NCBI RefSeq assembly: GCF_006711645.1 | Contig: NZ_CP041247.1 | Span: 1,302,001 to 1,366,000 of the forward strand | Length of the DNA stretch: 64,000 nucleotides | Direction: 5' to 3' | Source of the DNA: Klebsiella electrica | Lineage (GTDB): Bacteria > Pseudomonadota > Gammaproteobacteria > Enterobacterales > Enterobacteriaceae | Shown here: piece by piece, positions 48,239 to 58,914 of the stretch | Numbering within the stretch: the first letter of the stretch is position 1 | Layout: each line of letters begins with the position of its first letter | The notes under the pieces: generated by a model | Seen by the model: the letters and a program-made list of their open reading frames with translations, nothing else | What the model was told of the DNA's origin: nothing | Databases searched by the model: none | Program-made: the position numbers and the translations under genes

Positions 48239-48464
48239 AACCTCTGTCCTGTAATGTGGGTGTGCCAGTTTGACCGGTTGGGCGGCGTAATGTTCCATTT
48301 CCGCGCGTCATGCGAGTTTAGCTGGCGTTGAGGCTATTGAAAATATGATATTCACGCCAGGGGGAATGTTTGTGGCTTTGCTAATAAAAGCGAAGTCTTT
48401 CCGGTGACATTTAGATACAATTCCCTCGGTTTTTTTGCCGCTAAGCGCTTCAGGGAAGGGTTTT

Positions 48465-49532
48465 ATGCTTGAGATGTTAATGCAGTGGTACCGTCGTCGG
48501 TTTAGCGATCCGGAAGCGATAGCGCTGCTGGTTATTCTGCTGGCCGGGTTCGGGATCATGTTCTTTTTCAGCGGCCTGCTGGCGCCACTGCTGGTCGCCA
48601 TCGTGCTGGCTTATCTGCTGGAATGGCCGACTGTCAGGCTGGAGCGCGTAGGGCTTTCGCGAACCTGGGCAACTTCGTTAGTGCTGATTCTGTTCGTCGG
48701 CGTGTTGTTGCTGATGGCGTTTGTGGTGATGCCCGTCGCCTGGCAGCAGGGCATCTATCTGATTCGCGATATGCCTGGCATGCTCAATAAGCTTTCCGAT
48801 TTTGCCGCCACGGTTCCGCGCCGTTACCCGGCGCTGATGGACGCCGGTATTCTCGACGCCATGGCGGATAATATGCGCAACCGCGTGCTCACCGTCGGCG
48901 ATTCGGTGGTCAAATACTCTCTGGCTTCACTGGTCGGTTTACTGACTCTGGCGGTCTATCTGGTGCTGGTGCCGCTGATGGTGTTCTTTCTGCTAAAAGA
49001 CAAAGAGCAGATGCTGAATGCCGTGCGCCGCGTGCTGCCGCGCAACCGCGGGCTGGCGGGGCAGGTATGGAAAGAGATGAACCAGCAGATCACCAACTAT
49101 ATCCGCGGTAAGGTGCTGGAGATGATTGTCGTCGGCGTGGCAACGTGGATTGGCTTTATCCTGTTTGATCTCAACTATTCGCTGCTGCTGGCGGTGCTGG
49201 TCGGGTTCTCGGTGCTGATTCCGTACATCGGCGCCTTCGTGGTGACCATTCCGGTCGTCGGCGTGGCGCTGTTCCAGTTTGGCGCAGGCACGGAGTTCTG
49301 GAGTCTGTTTGCGGTGTACCTGATTATTCAGGGGCTGGACGGTAACCTGCTGGTACCGGTGCTGTTTTCCGAAGCCGTCAACCTGCATCCGCTGGTGATT
49401 ATTCTGTCGGTGGTAATCTTTGGCGGGCTGTGGGGATTCTGGGGCGTCTTTTTTGCGATTCCGCTGGCAACCCTTATCAAAGCGGTGGTGCACGCGTGGC
49501 CGGATGGCCTGGCGGTGGAAGACGAGAAATAG
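48465..49532 (+). CDS. perM: AI-2E-family permease PerM (YfgO)
   Basis: 355 aa, eight predicted membrane helices, with the family patterns PLLVAIVLAYLLEWP, VPLMVFFLLKD and GFSVLIPYIGAFVVTIPVV. Start MLEMLMQWYRRRF at 48465 agrees with E. coli. Transport substrate not established. Divergent from bepA. Confidence 0.92.
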   Translation: MLEMLMQWYRRRFSDPEAIALLVILLAGFGIMFFFSGLLAPLLVAIVLAYLLEWPTVRLERVGLSRTWATSLVLILFVGVLLLMAFVVMPVAWQQGIYLIRDMPGMLNKLSDFAATVPRRYPALMDAGILDAMADNMRNRVLTVGDSVVKYSLASLVGLLTLAVYLVLVPLMVFFLLKDKEQMLNAVRRVLPRNRGLAGQVWKEMNQQITNYIRGKVLEMIVVGVATWIGFILFDLNYSLLLAVLVGFSVLIPYIGAFVVTIPVVGVALFQFGAGTEFWSLFAVYLIIQGLDGNLLVPVLFSEAVNLHPLVIILSVVIFGGLWGFWGVFFAIPLATLIKAVVHAWPDGLAVEDEK

Positions 49533-49561
49533 TCCGTGGCTGGAAATGCGGAAATGAAAAC

Positions 49562-49595
49562 GGACGCCGGGTCAGTGAATCACGACCCGGCGTCC
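49562..49595 (-). terminator. terminator of gcvR-bcp
   Basis: GGACGCCGGGT and ACCCGGCGTCC form a perfect 11-bp stem with a 12-nt loop; on the minus strand GTTTTCATTT follows. It also lies just after convergent perM. Confidence 0.8.
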
Positions 49596-49611
49596 TGCGT
49601 CAGGTCGTGCG

Positions 49612-50082
49612 TTAGCCGTTTTCTTTCAACCAGTTCAGCACCACATCGTGGTGATTGCTGGTTTTAAAGTTATCAAATACGTGTTCGACTTTGCCGTTGC
49701 TATCGATCAGGAAGCTAATGCGGTGAATACCGTCGTAGGTTTTCCCCATAAACGATTTTTCGCCCCAGACGCCAAACTGCTCACACACCTGGTGGTTTTC
49801 ATCCGACAGCAGCGTGAAGTTCAGCAACTCTTTTTCGGCGAAACGGGAGAGTTTTTCCGGTTTATCGGTACTGATACCCAGGACCTCAACACCCGCTTTT
49901 TTTAAGTCATCCATATTATCGCGCAGGCCGCAGGCCTGAACGGTACAACCCGGGGTCATGGCTTTCGGGTAAAAATAAACCAGAACACGCTGTCCCTGGA
50001 AGTCGGTCAAATTTACTTCCTCGCCGTCCTGGTCCGGTAAGCTAAATTTCGGTGCAATATCACCGGCTTTCAGTGGATTCAT
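49612..50082 (-). CDS. bcp: thiol peroxidase Bcp
   Basis: 156 aa peroxiredoxin. Peroxidatic Cys46 and resolving Cys51 in AMTPGCTVQACGLRD. Reduces peroxides with thioredoxin in the cytoplasm. Starts 3 bp after gcvR on the same strand. Confidence 0.96.
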   Translation of the reverse strand: MNPLKAGDIAPKFSLPDQDGEEVNLTDFQGQRVLVYFYPKAMTPGCTVQACGLRDNMDDLKKAGVEVLGISTDKPEKLSRFAEKELLNFTLLSDENHQVCEQFGVWGEKSFMGKTYDGIHRISFLIDSNGKVEHVFDNFKTSNHHDVVLNWLKENG

Positions 50083-50085
50083 TAC

Positions 50086-50655
50086 TCAAACTCCATCCTG
50101 TTCATCATGTTGTGAATAATTAACGATGTTAATACTGCCTTGTGCGTTCAGTTCTGTACATAGGGCTTTGAACGCTTGTTCGATATTTGATGCATTTTGT
50201 GTGGCCGGGCTGTGTGCGGTTATCTGAATAAACAACTGCGCTGAATCGTCATCACCGCTGAGCTGGGTACGAGAAACCAGTTCGGCGATGTTCATATTCC
50301 ACGCGTCAAACAGGGCAGTGAAACGCTCGATAATGTGCGGCGAGTCCGGTACCTCAACCTGGACCCAGACGGTGTTTGGCATGGATTGAGGAGGTCGTGC
50401 GGTCGTCCGCTTCATCACGATCAGCAAATCCAGCTCAGCTCCTTTCAGCGGTAGGGTCGATTCGATAAGCGTAATCGCGTTCCATGAACCTGAAAGCAGC
50501 ATGATAAACGTAAACTCGTCACCAAGCATGGCCAGCCGGCTGTCTTCGATATTACAGCCGCAGCTGCTGACGTGGCGGGTGATAGTGTTCACGATGCCGG
50601 GACGGTCAGCGCCCAAAGCGGTAATAACCAGATAGTGTTGTAATGAGGCGGTCAA
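50086..50655 (-). CDS. gcvR: glycine cleavage system transcriptional repressor GcvR
   Basis: 189 aa, two ACT domains (HYLVITALGADRPGIVNTITRHV and VWVQVEVPDSPHIIERFTALFDAW). It binds GcvA and holds it in repressor form without glycine. The start is taken as the TTG at 50655, as its E. coli counterpart begins at the same place, with AAGGAAG upstream; an ATG at 50721 would add an unsupported hydrophobic tail. Divergent from dapA. Confidence 0.9.
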   Translation of the reverse strand: MTASLQHYLVITALGADRPGIVNTITRHVSSCGCNIEDSRLAMLGDEFTFIMLLSGSWNAITLIESTLPLKGAELDLLIVMKRTTARPPQSMPNTVWVQVEVPDSPHIIERFTALFDAWNMNIAELVSRTQLSGDDDSAQLFIQITAHSPATQNASNIEQAFKALCTELNAQGSINIVNYSQHDEQDGV

Positions 50656-50808
50656 ACCTGTTCTTCCTTCAAAAAGGTGAGGTAACATTAGGAAAGCATA
50701 AAAAAAACCGGCATACAACATCCCTGATGGCCTCGGGTCTCTTGCTTTTATTGCGGCACCAAACGTAACATTGAGAATCTTGTCGCACTTCAGCTCTGAG
50801 GATGGCCC

Positions 50809-51687
50809 ATGTTCACGGGAAGTATTGTAGCGCTTGTCACGCCGATGGATGAAAACGGTAATGTCTGCCGGTCAAGCCTGAAAAAACTGATTGATTACCA
50901 TGTCGCCAGCGGAACCTCGGCGATCGTTTCGGTAGGGACTACCGGAGAATCTGCGACCTTAAGCCATGAAGAACATGGCGCTGTCGTGATGATGACGCTT
51001 GAACTGGCTGACGGGCGTATCCCGGTCATCGCTGGTACTGGTGCAAATGCAACCGCAGAGGCGATTAGCCTGACCAAACGTTTTAACAACAGCGGCGTTG
51101 TCGGCTGCCTGACGGTCACTCCTTATTACAATCGTCCGACCCAGGAAGGGCTGTTCCAACACTTTAAAGCCATCGCCGAACACACCGACCTGCCGCAAAT
51201 TCTGTATAATGTGCCGTCCCGTACCGGTTGCGACATGCTGCCGGAAACCGTCGGTCGCCTGGCGGAAGTAAAAAATATTATTGGTATTAAGGAAGCGACG
51301 GGGAACTTAAGTCGTGTTCATCAGATCAAAGAGCTGGTTTCAGATGACTTTATTCTGTTGAGCGGCGATGATGCCACCGGAATGGACTTTATGCAGCTCG
51401 GTGGTCAGGGCGTGATTTCCGTAACGGCGAACGTGGCGGCTCGCGAAATGGCGGATATGTGCCGACTGGCTGCGGAAGGCCAATTTGCGCAAGCTCGCGC
51501 AATTAACCAACGTCTGATGCCATTGCATACAAAATTATTTGTCGAACCCAACCCGATCCCCGTGAAATGGGCATGTAAGGCGTTGGGTCTTGTGGCAACC
51601 GATACGCTGCGTCTGCCGATGACGCCGATTACCGAACAGGGTACTCAGGCCGTTACCGCAGCGCTGAAGCATGCCGGTTTGCTGTAA
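50809..51687 (+). CDS. dapA: 4-hydroxy-tetrahydrodipicolinate synthase
   Basis: 292 aa TIM barrel. Pyruvate Schiff-base Lys in [10 protein letters not shown], Tyr in [27 protein letters not shown] loop. Condenses aspartate semialdehyde with pyruvate, the lysine/DAP branch step. Followed by bamC after 16 bp. Confidence 0.97.
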   Translation: MFTGSIVALVTPMDENGNVCRSSLKKLIDYHVASGTSAIVSVGTTGESATLSHEEHGAVVMMTLELADGRIPVIAGTGANATAEAISLTKRFNNSGVVGCLTVTPYYNRPTQEGLFQHFKAIAEHTDLPQILYNVPSRTGCDMLPETVGRLAEVKNIIGIKEATGNLSRVHQIKELVSDDFILLSGDDATGMDFMQLGGQGVISVTANVAAREMADMCRLAAEGQFAQARAINQRLMPLHTKLFVEPNPIPVKWACKALGLVATDTLRLPMTPITEQGTQAVTAALKHAGLL

Positions 51688-51703
51688 AGTTTAGGGAGAT
51701 TTG

Positions 51704-52738
51704 ATGGCTTACTCAGTACAGAAGTCGCGCCTGACGAAGGTTGCGGGTGTTTCACTGGTCCTGCTTCTCGCGGCCTGTAGTTCCGACTCACGCTACAAAC
51801 GTCAGGTGGGAGGCGATGAGACTTATCTGCAAGCTACGCCGCTCAGTGAACTGCACGCGCCTGCGGGCATGATTCTGCCGGTTCAGGTTGGGGATTTTAA
51901 TATTCCGGTTGCGACCAGCGCAGGCGCAGTGGGCAAAGCTCTGGACATCCGTCCCCCGGCTCAGCCTCTGGCACTGGTGAGCGGCGCTCGTACTCAGTTT
52001 AACGGTGATACCGCCACGCTGATGGTCGAGAATGGTCGTAGCGGTTCGCTGTGGGCGCAGGTCGCCAGCATCGTACAGTCTAAGAACTATGTCATCACCA
52101 AACGCGACGATGCCAGCCAGACGCTGAATACCGACTGGGTTGAGTGGAATCGCCTCGATGAAGACCAGCAGTATCGGGGTCGCTATCAAATCTCAGTGAA
52201 ACCGCAGGGTTATCAGCAGGCGGTTATTGTGAAGCTGGTGAACCTTGAGCAGGCCGGGAAACCGGTATCCGATCCGGCTTCTCTGCAACGCTATAGTACG
52301 TCGATGCTGAACGTCATTTCCGAAGGTCTGGATATGAACGCCACCAGCGCGCAGAACGCGGCGCAGAAAAATGCCGGCGCGACCTTCGATGTGCAGAGCG
52401 CTGCCGACGATACGGGTCTGCCCATGCTGGTTGTTCGCGCACCGTTCAACCTGGTGTGGCAACGTCTGCCGGGCGCACTGGAAAAAGTGGGCATGAAGGT
52501 AACGGATAGCACCCGCTCGCAAGGCAGCATGGCGCTGACCTACAAGCCGCTGTCTGACAGCAGCTGGCAGGCGCTGGGCGCCAGCGATCCGCAGCTGGTT
52601 TCAGGTGATTACAAACTGCAGGTCGGCGACCTCGATAACCGCAGCAGTCTGCAGTTCATCGACCCGAAAGGTCATACGTTGACGCAGTCGCAGAATGACG
52701 CCCTGGTAGCCGTATTCCAGGCCGCATTCAGTAAGTAA
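51704..52738 (+). CDS. bamC: outer-membrane lipoprotein BamC
   Basis: 344 aa, E. coli length. Lipoprotein signal with LLAAC (Cys25), unstructured lasso segment, then two helix-grip domains. Part of the BAM complex with BamD. ATG 51704 behind AGGGAGA is chosen; TTG 51701 would only add one residue pair. Confidence 0.95.
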   Translation: MAYSVQKSRLTKVAGVSLVLLLAACSSDSRYKRQVGGDETYLQATPLSELHAPAGMILPVQVGDFNIPVATSAGAVGKALDIRPPAQPLALVSGARTQFNGDTATLMVENGRSGSLWAQVASIVQSKNYVITKRDDASQTLNTDWVEWNRLDEDQQYRGRYQISVKPQGYQQAVIVKLVNLEQAGKPVSDPASLQRYSTSMLNVISEGLDMNATSAQNAAQKNAGATFDVQSAADDTGLPMLVVRAPFNLVWQRLPGALEKVGMKVTDSTRSQGSMALTYKPLSDSSWQALGASDPQLVSGDYKLQVGDLDNRSSLQFIDPKGHTLTQSQNDALVAVFQAAFSK

Positions 52739-52743
52739 TAAAC

Positions 52744-52769
52744 AGGGCTGGAGCAATCCGGCCCTTTTT
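52744..52769 (+). terminator. terminator of dapA-bamC
   Basis: AGGGC-T-GG / CC-G-GCCCT stem with AGCAAT loop and five T, right after bamC. Confidence 0.8.
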
Positions 52770-52780
52770 AATGTATAGTG

Positions 52781-52796
52781 ACGCAAACGTGTGCGT
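52781..52796 (+). promoter_or_regulatory. PurR box of purC
   Basis: ACGCAAACGTGTGCGT is a near-perfect PurR operator. TATAGT (52774-52779) immediately upstream could be the -10, which would put the box on the transcription start. Confidence 0.85.
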
Positions 52797-52802
52797 ATAC
52801 AC

Positions 52803-52912
52803 ATCATCCTTCAAATTGTCTCTTTGTTGGCTGCCTTCGTTCATCCCAGTCACTTACTTATGTAAGCTCCTGAGGATTCGCTTAGCCGCCGCCGCGATGC
52901 GCTTTGAATGAT
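52803..52912 (-). repeat. ERIC element in the purC leader
   Basis: About 110 bp. The core CAGTCACTTACTTATGTAAG and neighbouring CTCCTGAGGATTC match the ERIC consensus (minus-strand orientation); the ends ATCAT..TTCAAA and TTTGAATGAT are inverted. It sits between the PurR box and the purC start codon and would be transcribed as part of the 5' leader. Confidence 0.85.
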
Positions 52913-52967
52913 TTCGTGTACGGGCGGAAACGTATTTTTTGACTTAATATCACTGGAGTGGTGAAAG

Positions 52968-53681
52968 ATGAAAAAGCAAGCTGAGTTGTATCGTGGTAAA
53001 GCGAAAACCGTTTACAGCACGGAGAATCCGGATCTGCTGGTCCTCGAATTCCGTAACGATACTTCAGCAGGGGATGGCGCACGCATTGAGCAGTTCGATC
53101 GTAAAGGCATGGTGAACAACAAATTTAACCATTTCATTATGAGCAAACTGCAAGAAGCTGGCATCCCGACTCAGATGGAAGCGCTGCTCTCCGATACCGA
53201 ATGTCTGGTGAAAAAGCTGGAGATGGTTCCGGTGGAGTGTGTGGTCCGTAACCGCGCCGCCGGTTCTCTGGTTAAACGTCTGGGTATTGAAGAAGGCATT
53301 GAACTCAATCCGCCGCTGTTTGACCTGTTCCTGAAAAATGATGCGATGCACGATCCGATGGTCAACGAGTCTTACTGTGAGACTTTTGGCTGGGTAAGCA
53401 AAAAAAACCTGGCGCGCATGCAGGAACTGACTTTCAAAGCCAACGACGTATTGAAAAAACTGTTTGATGACGCTGGCCTGATCCTGGTCGACTTCAAGCT
53501 GGAGTTTGGTCTGTTCAAGGGCGAAGTGGTGCTGGGCGATGAGTTCTCGCCAGATGGCAGCCGTCTGTGGGATAAAAATACCCTCGACAAAATGGACAAA
53601 GACCGTTTCCGTCAGAGCTTGGGTGGCCTGATTGAAGCCTATGAAGAAGTCGCCCATCGCCTGGGTGTTAAGCTGGACTAA
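52968..53681 (+). CDS. purC: SAICAR synthetase
   Basis: 237 aa, E. coli length. [36 protein letters not shown] and [18 protein letters not shown] are family motifs for ATP and CAIR binding. Joins aspartate to CAIR. GGAGTGGTG RBS. Confidence 0.97.
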   Translation: MKKQAELYRGKAKTVYSTENPDLLVLEFRNDTSAGDGARIEQFDRKGMVNNKFNHFIMSKLQEAGIPTQMEALLSDTECLVKKLEMVPVECVVRNRAAGSLVKRLGIEEGIELNPPLFDLFLKNDAMHDPMVNESYCETFGWVSKKNLARMQELTFKANDVLKKLFDDAGLILVDFKLEFGLFKGEVVLGDEFSPDGSRLWDKNTLDKMDKDRFRQSLGGLIEAYEEVAHRLGVKLD

Positions 53682-53802
53682 CTCTCCCTTCGCCAGAGGA
53701 CGATCCCGTCTTCTGGCGCTCTTGTTGTTGTTTCCTGTGGTAATTCTCCTCTTAAGCGCCTACGATCTCTCATATTCGAGAACTTGATGGATTGAGGTGC
53801 CT

Positions 53803-54675
53803 ATGCGCTGGCAAGGACGTCGCGAAAGCGACAATGTAGAAGATCGACGTAATGATTCCGGCTCGCCTCTGGGCGGCGGTGGCGGTGGTTTCCGTCTTCC
53901 CAGCGGCAAGGGCGGGATCGTCCTGCTGATTATCGTGCTGGTTGCGGGCTATTACGGCGTGGATTTGACCGGCATGCTGACGGGAGAACCGATCGGCCAG
54001 CAGCAAACGACGACCCAGCGTTCGGTCAGCCCGAAAGACAATGAAGCCGCCAAGTTTACCTCGGTTATTCTGGCGACAACCGAAGATACCTGGGGACCCA
54101 TTTTTGAAAAGATGGGGCGTCAATATCCGCAGCCGAAGCTGGTGCTTTATCGCGGCGCTACGCGGACCGGCTGTGGAACCGGGCAATCGGTCATGGGACC
54201 GTTCTACTGCCCGGCGGACAGCACTGTCTATATTGACCTCTCTTTCTATGACGAAATGAAGAATAAGCTCGGGGCGGATGGCGATTTTGCTCAGGGCTAT
54301 GTTATCGCCCATGAAGTCGGCCACCACGTGCAAAAGCTGCTGGGGATCGAATCGAAAGTACGCCAGTTGCAACAGAATGCGTCGCCGACGGAAGTGAACC
54401 GCCTGTCGGTGAAAATGGAGCTGCAGGCCGACTGTTTTGCCGGGGTCTGGGGCCATAACATGCAGAAACAGGATGTGCTGGAGACCGGCGACCTGCAGGA
54501 AGCCCTCAATGCCGCAGAAGCCATCGGCGACGATCGCCTGCAGCAGCGGAGTCAGGGACGCGTGGTTCCGGACAGCTTCACGCATGGCACCTCTGAACAG
54601 CGCTACACCTGGTTCAAGCGCGGTTTCGACAGCGGCGATCCGGCGCAGTGCAACACCTTTGGCCGCGCGCTCTGA
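53803..54675 (+). CDS. ypfJ: putative neutral zinc metallopeptidase YpfJ
   Basis: 290 aa. Glycine-rich N-terminus ([15 protein letters not shown]), one membrane anchor ([17 protein letters not shown]), extracytoplasmic catalytic domain with HEVGHH and the distal [12 protein letters not shown] 53803 behind GAGGTG is used instead of GTG 53797. Substrate unknown; conserved after purC as in E. coli. Confidence 0.9.
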   Translation: MRWQGRRESDNVEDRRNDSGSPLGGGGGGFRLPSGKGGIVLLIIVLVAGYYGVDLTGMLTGEPIGQQQTTTQRSVSPKDNEAAKFTSVILATTEDTWGPIFEKMGRQYPQPKLVLYRGATRTGCGTGQSVMGPFYCPADSTVYIDLSFYDEMKNKLGADGDFAQGYVIAHEVGHHVQKLLGIESKVRQLQQNASPTEVNRLSVKMELQADCFAGVWGHNMQKQDVLETGDLQEALNAAEAIGDDRLQQRSQGRVVPDSFTHGTSEQRYTWFKRGFDSGDPAQCNTFGRAL

Positions 54676-54687
54676 TCGCGTTCGCCC

Positions 54688-56688
54688 ATGGATAAACTGC
54701 TTAGCCTGACGGCGCAGATGGCGCAAGAGGGGATTCGTCGCCTGCTGGTGCTCAGCGGCGACGATGCGTGGTGCCTGCAGCAGGCGCTACTGTTGCGTAA
54801 ACGGCTGGCCGGCGATGGTTTGTGGGTGGGTCCGCAGCTCATGGAAGAACCCTGTATCTCGCCGGAGGCCCTCAAATCTCTGCTTGGGCGTGAATACCAC
54901 CACGCCTTCTTTGATGCCCGCGGCGGCTTCGACGCGGCGGCCTTTGCTGCGCTGAGCGGGACGTTGAAAGCGGGAAGCTGGCTTATCCTGCTGACGCCGC
55001 CTTTCACCTGTTGGCCGACGCGGCCAGATGCGGATTCTCTGCGCTGGAGCGACGCGCCTGAGCCCATTCCGACGCCCCATTTTGTCCACCGTTTTTGTCA
55101 GCGGGTCTGCGCGAACCGTGAGGCGATCGTCTGGCGTCAGAATGAACCGCTGACGCTACCGGACGACGTGCCGCGACCGCACTGGCATCCGGCTGACGGC
55201 CATCCTCAGGCCGGACAGGCCGCTATTCTGGCCAGTCTGAGCACGCTCCCTGCAGGCATTGCCGTGGTCACCGCCGAGCGCGGACGGGGAAAATCCGCGC
55301 TGGCGGGAATGTTGATTCGTCAGCTGGCGGGCGATGCCATCGTCACTGCCCCGGCGCGCGGCGCAACCGAGGTGATGGCGACGTTCGCTGGAGACGCTTT
55401 TCGCTTTATGGCGCCGGATGCATTGCTGGCCAGCAATGCTCAGGCATCATGGCTGGTCGTCGATGAAGCGGCAGCCATTCCCGCGCCGCTGCTTCGCCAG
55501 CTGGTCGCCCGTTTTCCTCGCACCTTACTGACCACGACCGTACAGGGCTATGAAGGCACCGGGCGCGGCTTTTTGCTCAAATTTTGCGCCAGCTTTCCCC
55601 ACTTGCGCCAGTTTAATCTGGTCACGCCCGTTCGCTGGGCTCCGGGGTGCCCGCTGGAAGCGCTGGTCAGCGAATTGCTGCTGTTTGGCGACGAAGCTTT
55701 TGCCCATACTCCATCGGGAGAGGTCGCGTTTGCGGCGGTGGAGCAGGACAGCTGGCGGCAACATGCCGGGCTCGCCGAGGCTATGTATCAACTGCTCTCC
55801 GGCGCGCATTACCGCACATCGCCGCTGGATTTGCGGCGGATGATGGATGCGCCGGGTCAGCATTTTACCTGCGCCCGCACGGAAAACGGCGTGGCCGGGG
55901 CGCTATGGCGGGTGGACGAGGGGGGGCTTGATCCCGCCCTGAGCCGGGCGGTATGGGCCGGCTTTCGCCGCCCGCGCGGCAATCTGGTGGCGCAGTCGCT
56001 GGCCGCCCACGGCGGAAGCCCGCTGGCGCCCACGCTACTGGCGCAGCGAGTCACCCGTATCGCCGTGCACCCGGCCCGCCAGCGCGAGGGGCTTGGTCAG
56101 GCTCTGGTCGCCCGGGCGGTCGCGCAAAGCGACGGCCTCGATTATCTTTCGGTCAGCTTTGGCTATACGCCGGAGTTAGGGCGCTTCTGGCAGCGCTGCG
56201 GTTTTACGCTGGTACGTTTAGGGACCCATCGCGAGGCAAGCAGCGGGTGCTACACGGCGATGGCGCTTTATCCGTTAAGCTCTGCGGGGCACGAACTGGT
56301 GCTGCGGGAGTCGCAGCGCCTGGCGCGCGATGAGTTCTGGCTGCGGGAGTGGCGGGAAGCGTTATTTCCGCGGCCGGAGGCGCCAGCAGCTATGCTTACG
56401 GAAGACGACTGGCTGGATGTGGCGGGCTTCGCGTTTGCCCATCGCCCGCTGCCGGCGGTGGTTGGCAGCCTGAATCGGCTACTGTTACACACCGGGCTGC
56501 CGCTTCCGGCACTTCGCGCCCGTCTGCAGCGCCAGGATGAAGCGGAGATTTGTACCGGGCTGGGTCTGTCCGGACGCAAAGCGCTGTTGGTCAGGCTGCG
56601 CGAAGAAGCGGGACTGGCGCTGCTGGACCTGGATGCATCGCGGGCGCAGAGGCTGCGCCAGCAGGTCGGGCAACTGCAATTTTTTTAA
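54688..56688 (+). CDS. tmcA: tRNA(Met) cytidine acetyltransferase TmcA
   Basis: 666 aa (671 in E. coli). RNA helicase-like module with AERGRGKSAL (Lys near residue 202) and VVDEAAAIPAPLL, then a GNAT domain (RIAVHPARQREGLGQALVARA) that uses acetyl-CoA to form ac4C34 in elongator tRNA-Met, and a C-terminal RNA-binding part. Begins 12 bp after ypfJ. Confidence 0.94.
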   Translation: MDKLLSLTAQMAQEGIRRLLVLSGDDAWCLQQALLLRKRLAGDGLWVGPQLMEEPCISPEALKSLLGREYHHAFFDARGGFDAAAFAALSGTLKAGSWLILLTPPFTCWPTRPDADSLRWSDAPEPIPTPHFVHRFCQRVCANREAIVWRQNEPLTLPDDVPRPHWHPADGHPQAGQAAILASLSTLPAGIAVVTAERGRGKSALAGMLIRQLAGDAIVTAPARGATEVMATFAGDAFRFMAPDALLASNAQASWLVVDEAAAIPAPLLRQLVARFPRTLLTTTVQGYEGTGRGFLLKFCASFPHLRQFNLVTPVRWAPGCPLEALVSELLLFGDEAFAHTPSGEVAFAAVEQDSWRQHAGLAEAMYQLLSGAHYRTSPLDLRRMMDAPGQHFTCARTENGVAGALWRVDEGGLDPALSRAVWAGFRRPRGNLVAQSLAAHGGSPLAPTLLAQRVTRIAVHPARQREGLGQALVARAVAQSDGLDYLSVSFGYTPELGRFWQRCGFTLVRLGTHREASSGCYTAMALYPLSSAGHELVLRESQRLARDEFWLREWREALFPRPEAPAAMLTEDDWLDVAGFAFAHRPLPAVVGSLNRLLLHTGLPLPALRARLQRQDEAEICTGLGLSGRKALLVRLREEAGLALLDLDASRAQRLRQQVGQLQFF

Positions 56689-56764
56689 CTAACTCATTCA
56701 GTTAAATGTCATGGTCATATTCCGCGCGCGGCGTAAACTGCCCACGTAAACTAAGGAGACAGCC

Positions 56765-57463
56765 ATGAAACACGACCATTTTATTGTGCAAAGCCCTGCG
56801 ACACCTGCCCAACAGCTGCTGTTGCTGTTTCATGGCGTCGGCGATAACCCGGTTGCAATGGGGCAAATCGGCAGTCTGTTTGCGCCGCAGTTCCCGGATG
56901 CGCTGATCGTCAGCATCGGTGGCGCCGAGCCTTGCGGCCCGCCGCCGGGCCGCCAGTGGTTCTCGGTTCAGGGGGTGACGGAAGAAAATCGTCAGTCGCG
57001 GATTGATGCCATTATGCCGACTTTTATTGAGACCGTTCGCTACTGGCAAAAACAGAGCGGCGTCGGCCCGCGGGCGACGGCGCTGATTGGTTTCTCGCAG
57101 GGGGCGATTATGTCTCTGGAGAGCATCAAAGCCGAGCCGGGACTGGCATCGCGGGTTATCGCCTTTAATGGACGGTATGCGACGCTTCCGCAGTCGGCGA
57201 CCACCGCCACGACCATCCATCTGATCCACGGCGGCGAAGATCGCGTTATCGATCTAGCGTGGGCGGTTTCGGCCCAGGAGGCGCTCCAGCAGGCTGGCGG
57301 CGATGTGACGCTGGATATCGTCGAGGATCTGGGGCATGCGATTGACGATAGCAGCATACAGTTTGCCCTTGAACGTCTGCGCTATACCGTGCCGAAGCAC
57401 TATTTTGACGAGGCGTTAAGCGGCAGTACGCCGAAAGACGACGATATTATCGAATTGCTCTAA
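56765..57463 (+). CDS. ypfH: alpha/beta hydrolase (esterase) YpfH
   Basis: 232 aa. LLLFHGVGDNP oxyanion region, nucleophile Ser in ALIGFSQGAIMS, Asp in HGGEDRVID and His in DLGHAID. Carboxylesterase of the phospholipase/carboxylesterase type; physiological substrate unknown. RBS AAGGAGA. Confidence 0.92.
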   Translation: MKHDHFIVQSPATPAQQLLLLFHGVGDNPVAMGQIGSLFAPQFPDALIVSIGGAEPCGPPPGRQWFSVQGVTEENRQSRIDAIMPTFIETVRYWQKQSGVGPRATALIGFSQGAIMSLESIKAEPGLASRVIAFNGRYATLPQSATTATTIHLIHGGEDRVIDLAWAVSAQEALQQAGGDVTLDIVEDLGHAIDDSSIQFALERLRYTVPKHYFDEALSGSTPKDDDIIELL

Positions 57464-57488
57464 TCGAATATTATCTCGTGAACCTACT

Positions 57489-57522
57489 CCCCGGATAAGG
57501 CGTATCACGCCGCTATCCGGGG
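57489..57522. repeat. single REP-like palindrome
   Basis: CCCCGGATAAGGCG and CGCCGCTATCCGGGG form an imperfect 14-bp stem with TATCA loop between convergent ypfH and ypfN, the usual extragenic place of REP/PU sequences. Confidence 0.75.
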
Positions 57523-57553
57523 GACTCCCGGAGGTGTGGGATTGACTGGGGTC

Positions 57554-57754
57554 TTACTTCTTCGGCTGGTCGTGCTTCGGCCAGTCGTCGTCATCGTCCC
57601 ACTTATCGTTACAATCGCGATGGGGCGGCAGCTCCGGCTTATTGGCGAGAAACTTTTTGTGGTCAACGCGATTAAGATCCTTAATCACGTTAATCATGAC
57701 GCCCACCAAAAATACCAGCACCAGAATCCACCAGTGGTTGATTAGCCATTCCAT
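57554..57754 (-). CDS. ypfN: UPF0370 small membrane protein YpfN
   Basis: 66 aa. One N-terminal membrane helix ([19 protein letters not shown]) followed by a charged tail with DDDDDWP. Conserved downstream of dapE; function unknown. Confidence 0.9.
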   Translation of the reverse strand: MEWLINHWWILVLVFLVGVMINVIKDLNRVDHKKFLANKPELPPHRDCNDKWDDDDDWPKHDQPKK

Positions 57755-57783
57755 GTGCGCTTCCTCTTTTCAGGTCGAGGTCG

Positions 57784-58911
57784 TCAGGCGACCAGTTGTT
57801 CCATGATGCGTTGATACATCCGCGCCAGCAGCTGCAGATCGGCGGCGTTAACACATTCATTGATTTTGTGAATTGTCGCATTCACCGGACCCAGCTCGAC
57901 CACCTGCGCACCCATGCGGGCGATAAAGCGGCCGTCAGAGGTGCCGCCGTTGGTCAGCAGCTGGGGTTTGATCTCATTATAGTGCTCAATGGCATTCACC
58001 ACCGCTTCGACCAGTTTGCCACGGCTGGTGAGAAACGGCTGGCCAGACAACCACCAGTCCAGGGTATAGCGCAGCTGATATTTATCCAGCAGCTCGACGA
58101 CGCGGGCTTTGATCATTTCGTCGGTCAGTTCGGTGCTAAAGCGGAAGTTGAACTGAACATACATGTCGCCGGGGATCACGTTATTGCTCCCGGTACCCGC
58201 CTGTACGTTGGCTATCTGCATGCTGGTGGGAGGGAAAAATTCATTGCCTTTATCCCACTCGATCCCCACCAGCTCCGTCAGCATAGGGGCCGCGCGGTGC
58301 ACCGGGTTATCGGCGAGATGCGGGTAAGCGACATGGCCCTGCACGCCGTGAATGGTCAGGTTGCAGGTGAGTGAGCCACGACGACCGTTTTTGACCACGT
58401 CGCCGACGACTTCGGTGCTTGACGGCTCGCCGACCAGACAGTAGTCCAGACGTTCGTTACGGGCCATTAGCGCTTCGACGACTTTCACCGTGCCGTTGTG
58501 CGCGCTGGCCTCTTCATCAGAGGTGATCAAAAAGGCCAGACGACCTTTATGGTTCGGATACTGGGCGACAAAGCGCTCGGCGGCAACCACCATGGCTGCC
58601 AGCGAGCCTTTCATATCTGCCGCGCCGCGGCCGAACAGCATGCCGTCGCGAATAGTAGGTTCGAAGGGCGGGTTAATCCAACGGTCGGCATCGCCGGCCG
58701 GAACAACATCGGTATGGCCGGCAAAGGCCAGCGTTTCACCGCGTCCGCGCCAGGCCCAGAAGTTTTGGGTATCGCCGAAATCCATCGGTTCGACGGTAAA
58801 ACCAATCGCACGCAGGCGTTCAATCATTAACGCCTGACATCCCGCATCATCGGGGCTGAGGGAAGGGCGGCGAATAAGCTGCTGAGCCAGCTCAATGACC
58901 GGGCAAGACAT
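57784..58911 (-). CDS. dapE: succinyl-diaminopimelate desuccinylase
   Basis: 375 aa, E. coli length. M20 peptidase fold; zinc His/Asp in [21 protein letters not shown] bridging Asp, catalytic Glu pair in [12 protein letters not shown]-terminal His in [12 protein letters not shown]. Releases L,L-DAP in lysine and cell-wall synthesis. Follows yffB by 3 bp. Confidence 0.97.
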   Translation of the reverse strand: MSCPVIELAQQLIRRPSLSPDDAGCQALMIERLRAIGFTVEPMDFGDTQNFWAWRGRGETLAFAGHTDVVPAGDADRWINPPFEPTIRDGMLFGRGAADMKGSLAAMVVAAERFVAQYPNHKGRLAFLITSDEEASAHNGTVKVVEALMARNERLDYCLVGEPSSTEVVGDVVKNGRRGSLTCNLTIHGVQGHVAYPHLADNPVHRAAPMLTELVGIEWDKGNEFFPPTSMQIANVQAGTGSNNVIPGDMYVQFNFRFSTELTDEMIKARVVELLDKYQLRYTLDWWLSGQPFLTSRGKLVEAVVNAIEHYNEIKPQLLTNGGTSDGRFIARMGAQVVELGPVNATIHKINECVNAADLQLLARMYQRIMEQLVA

Positions 58912-58914
58912 AGA

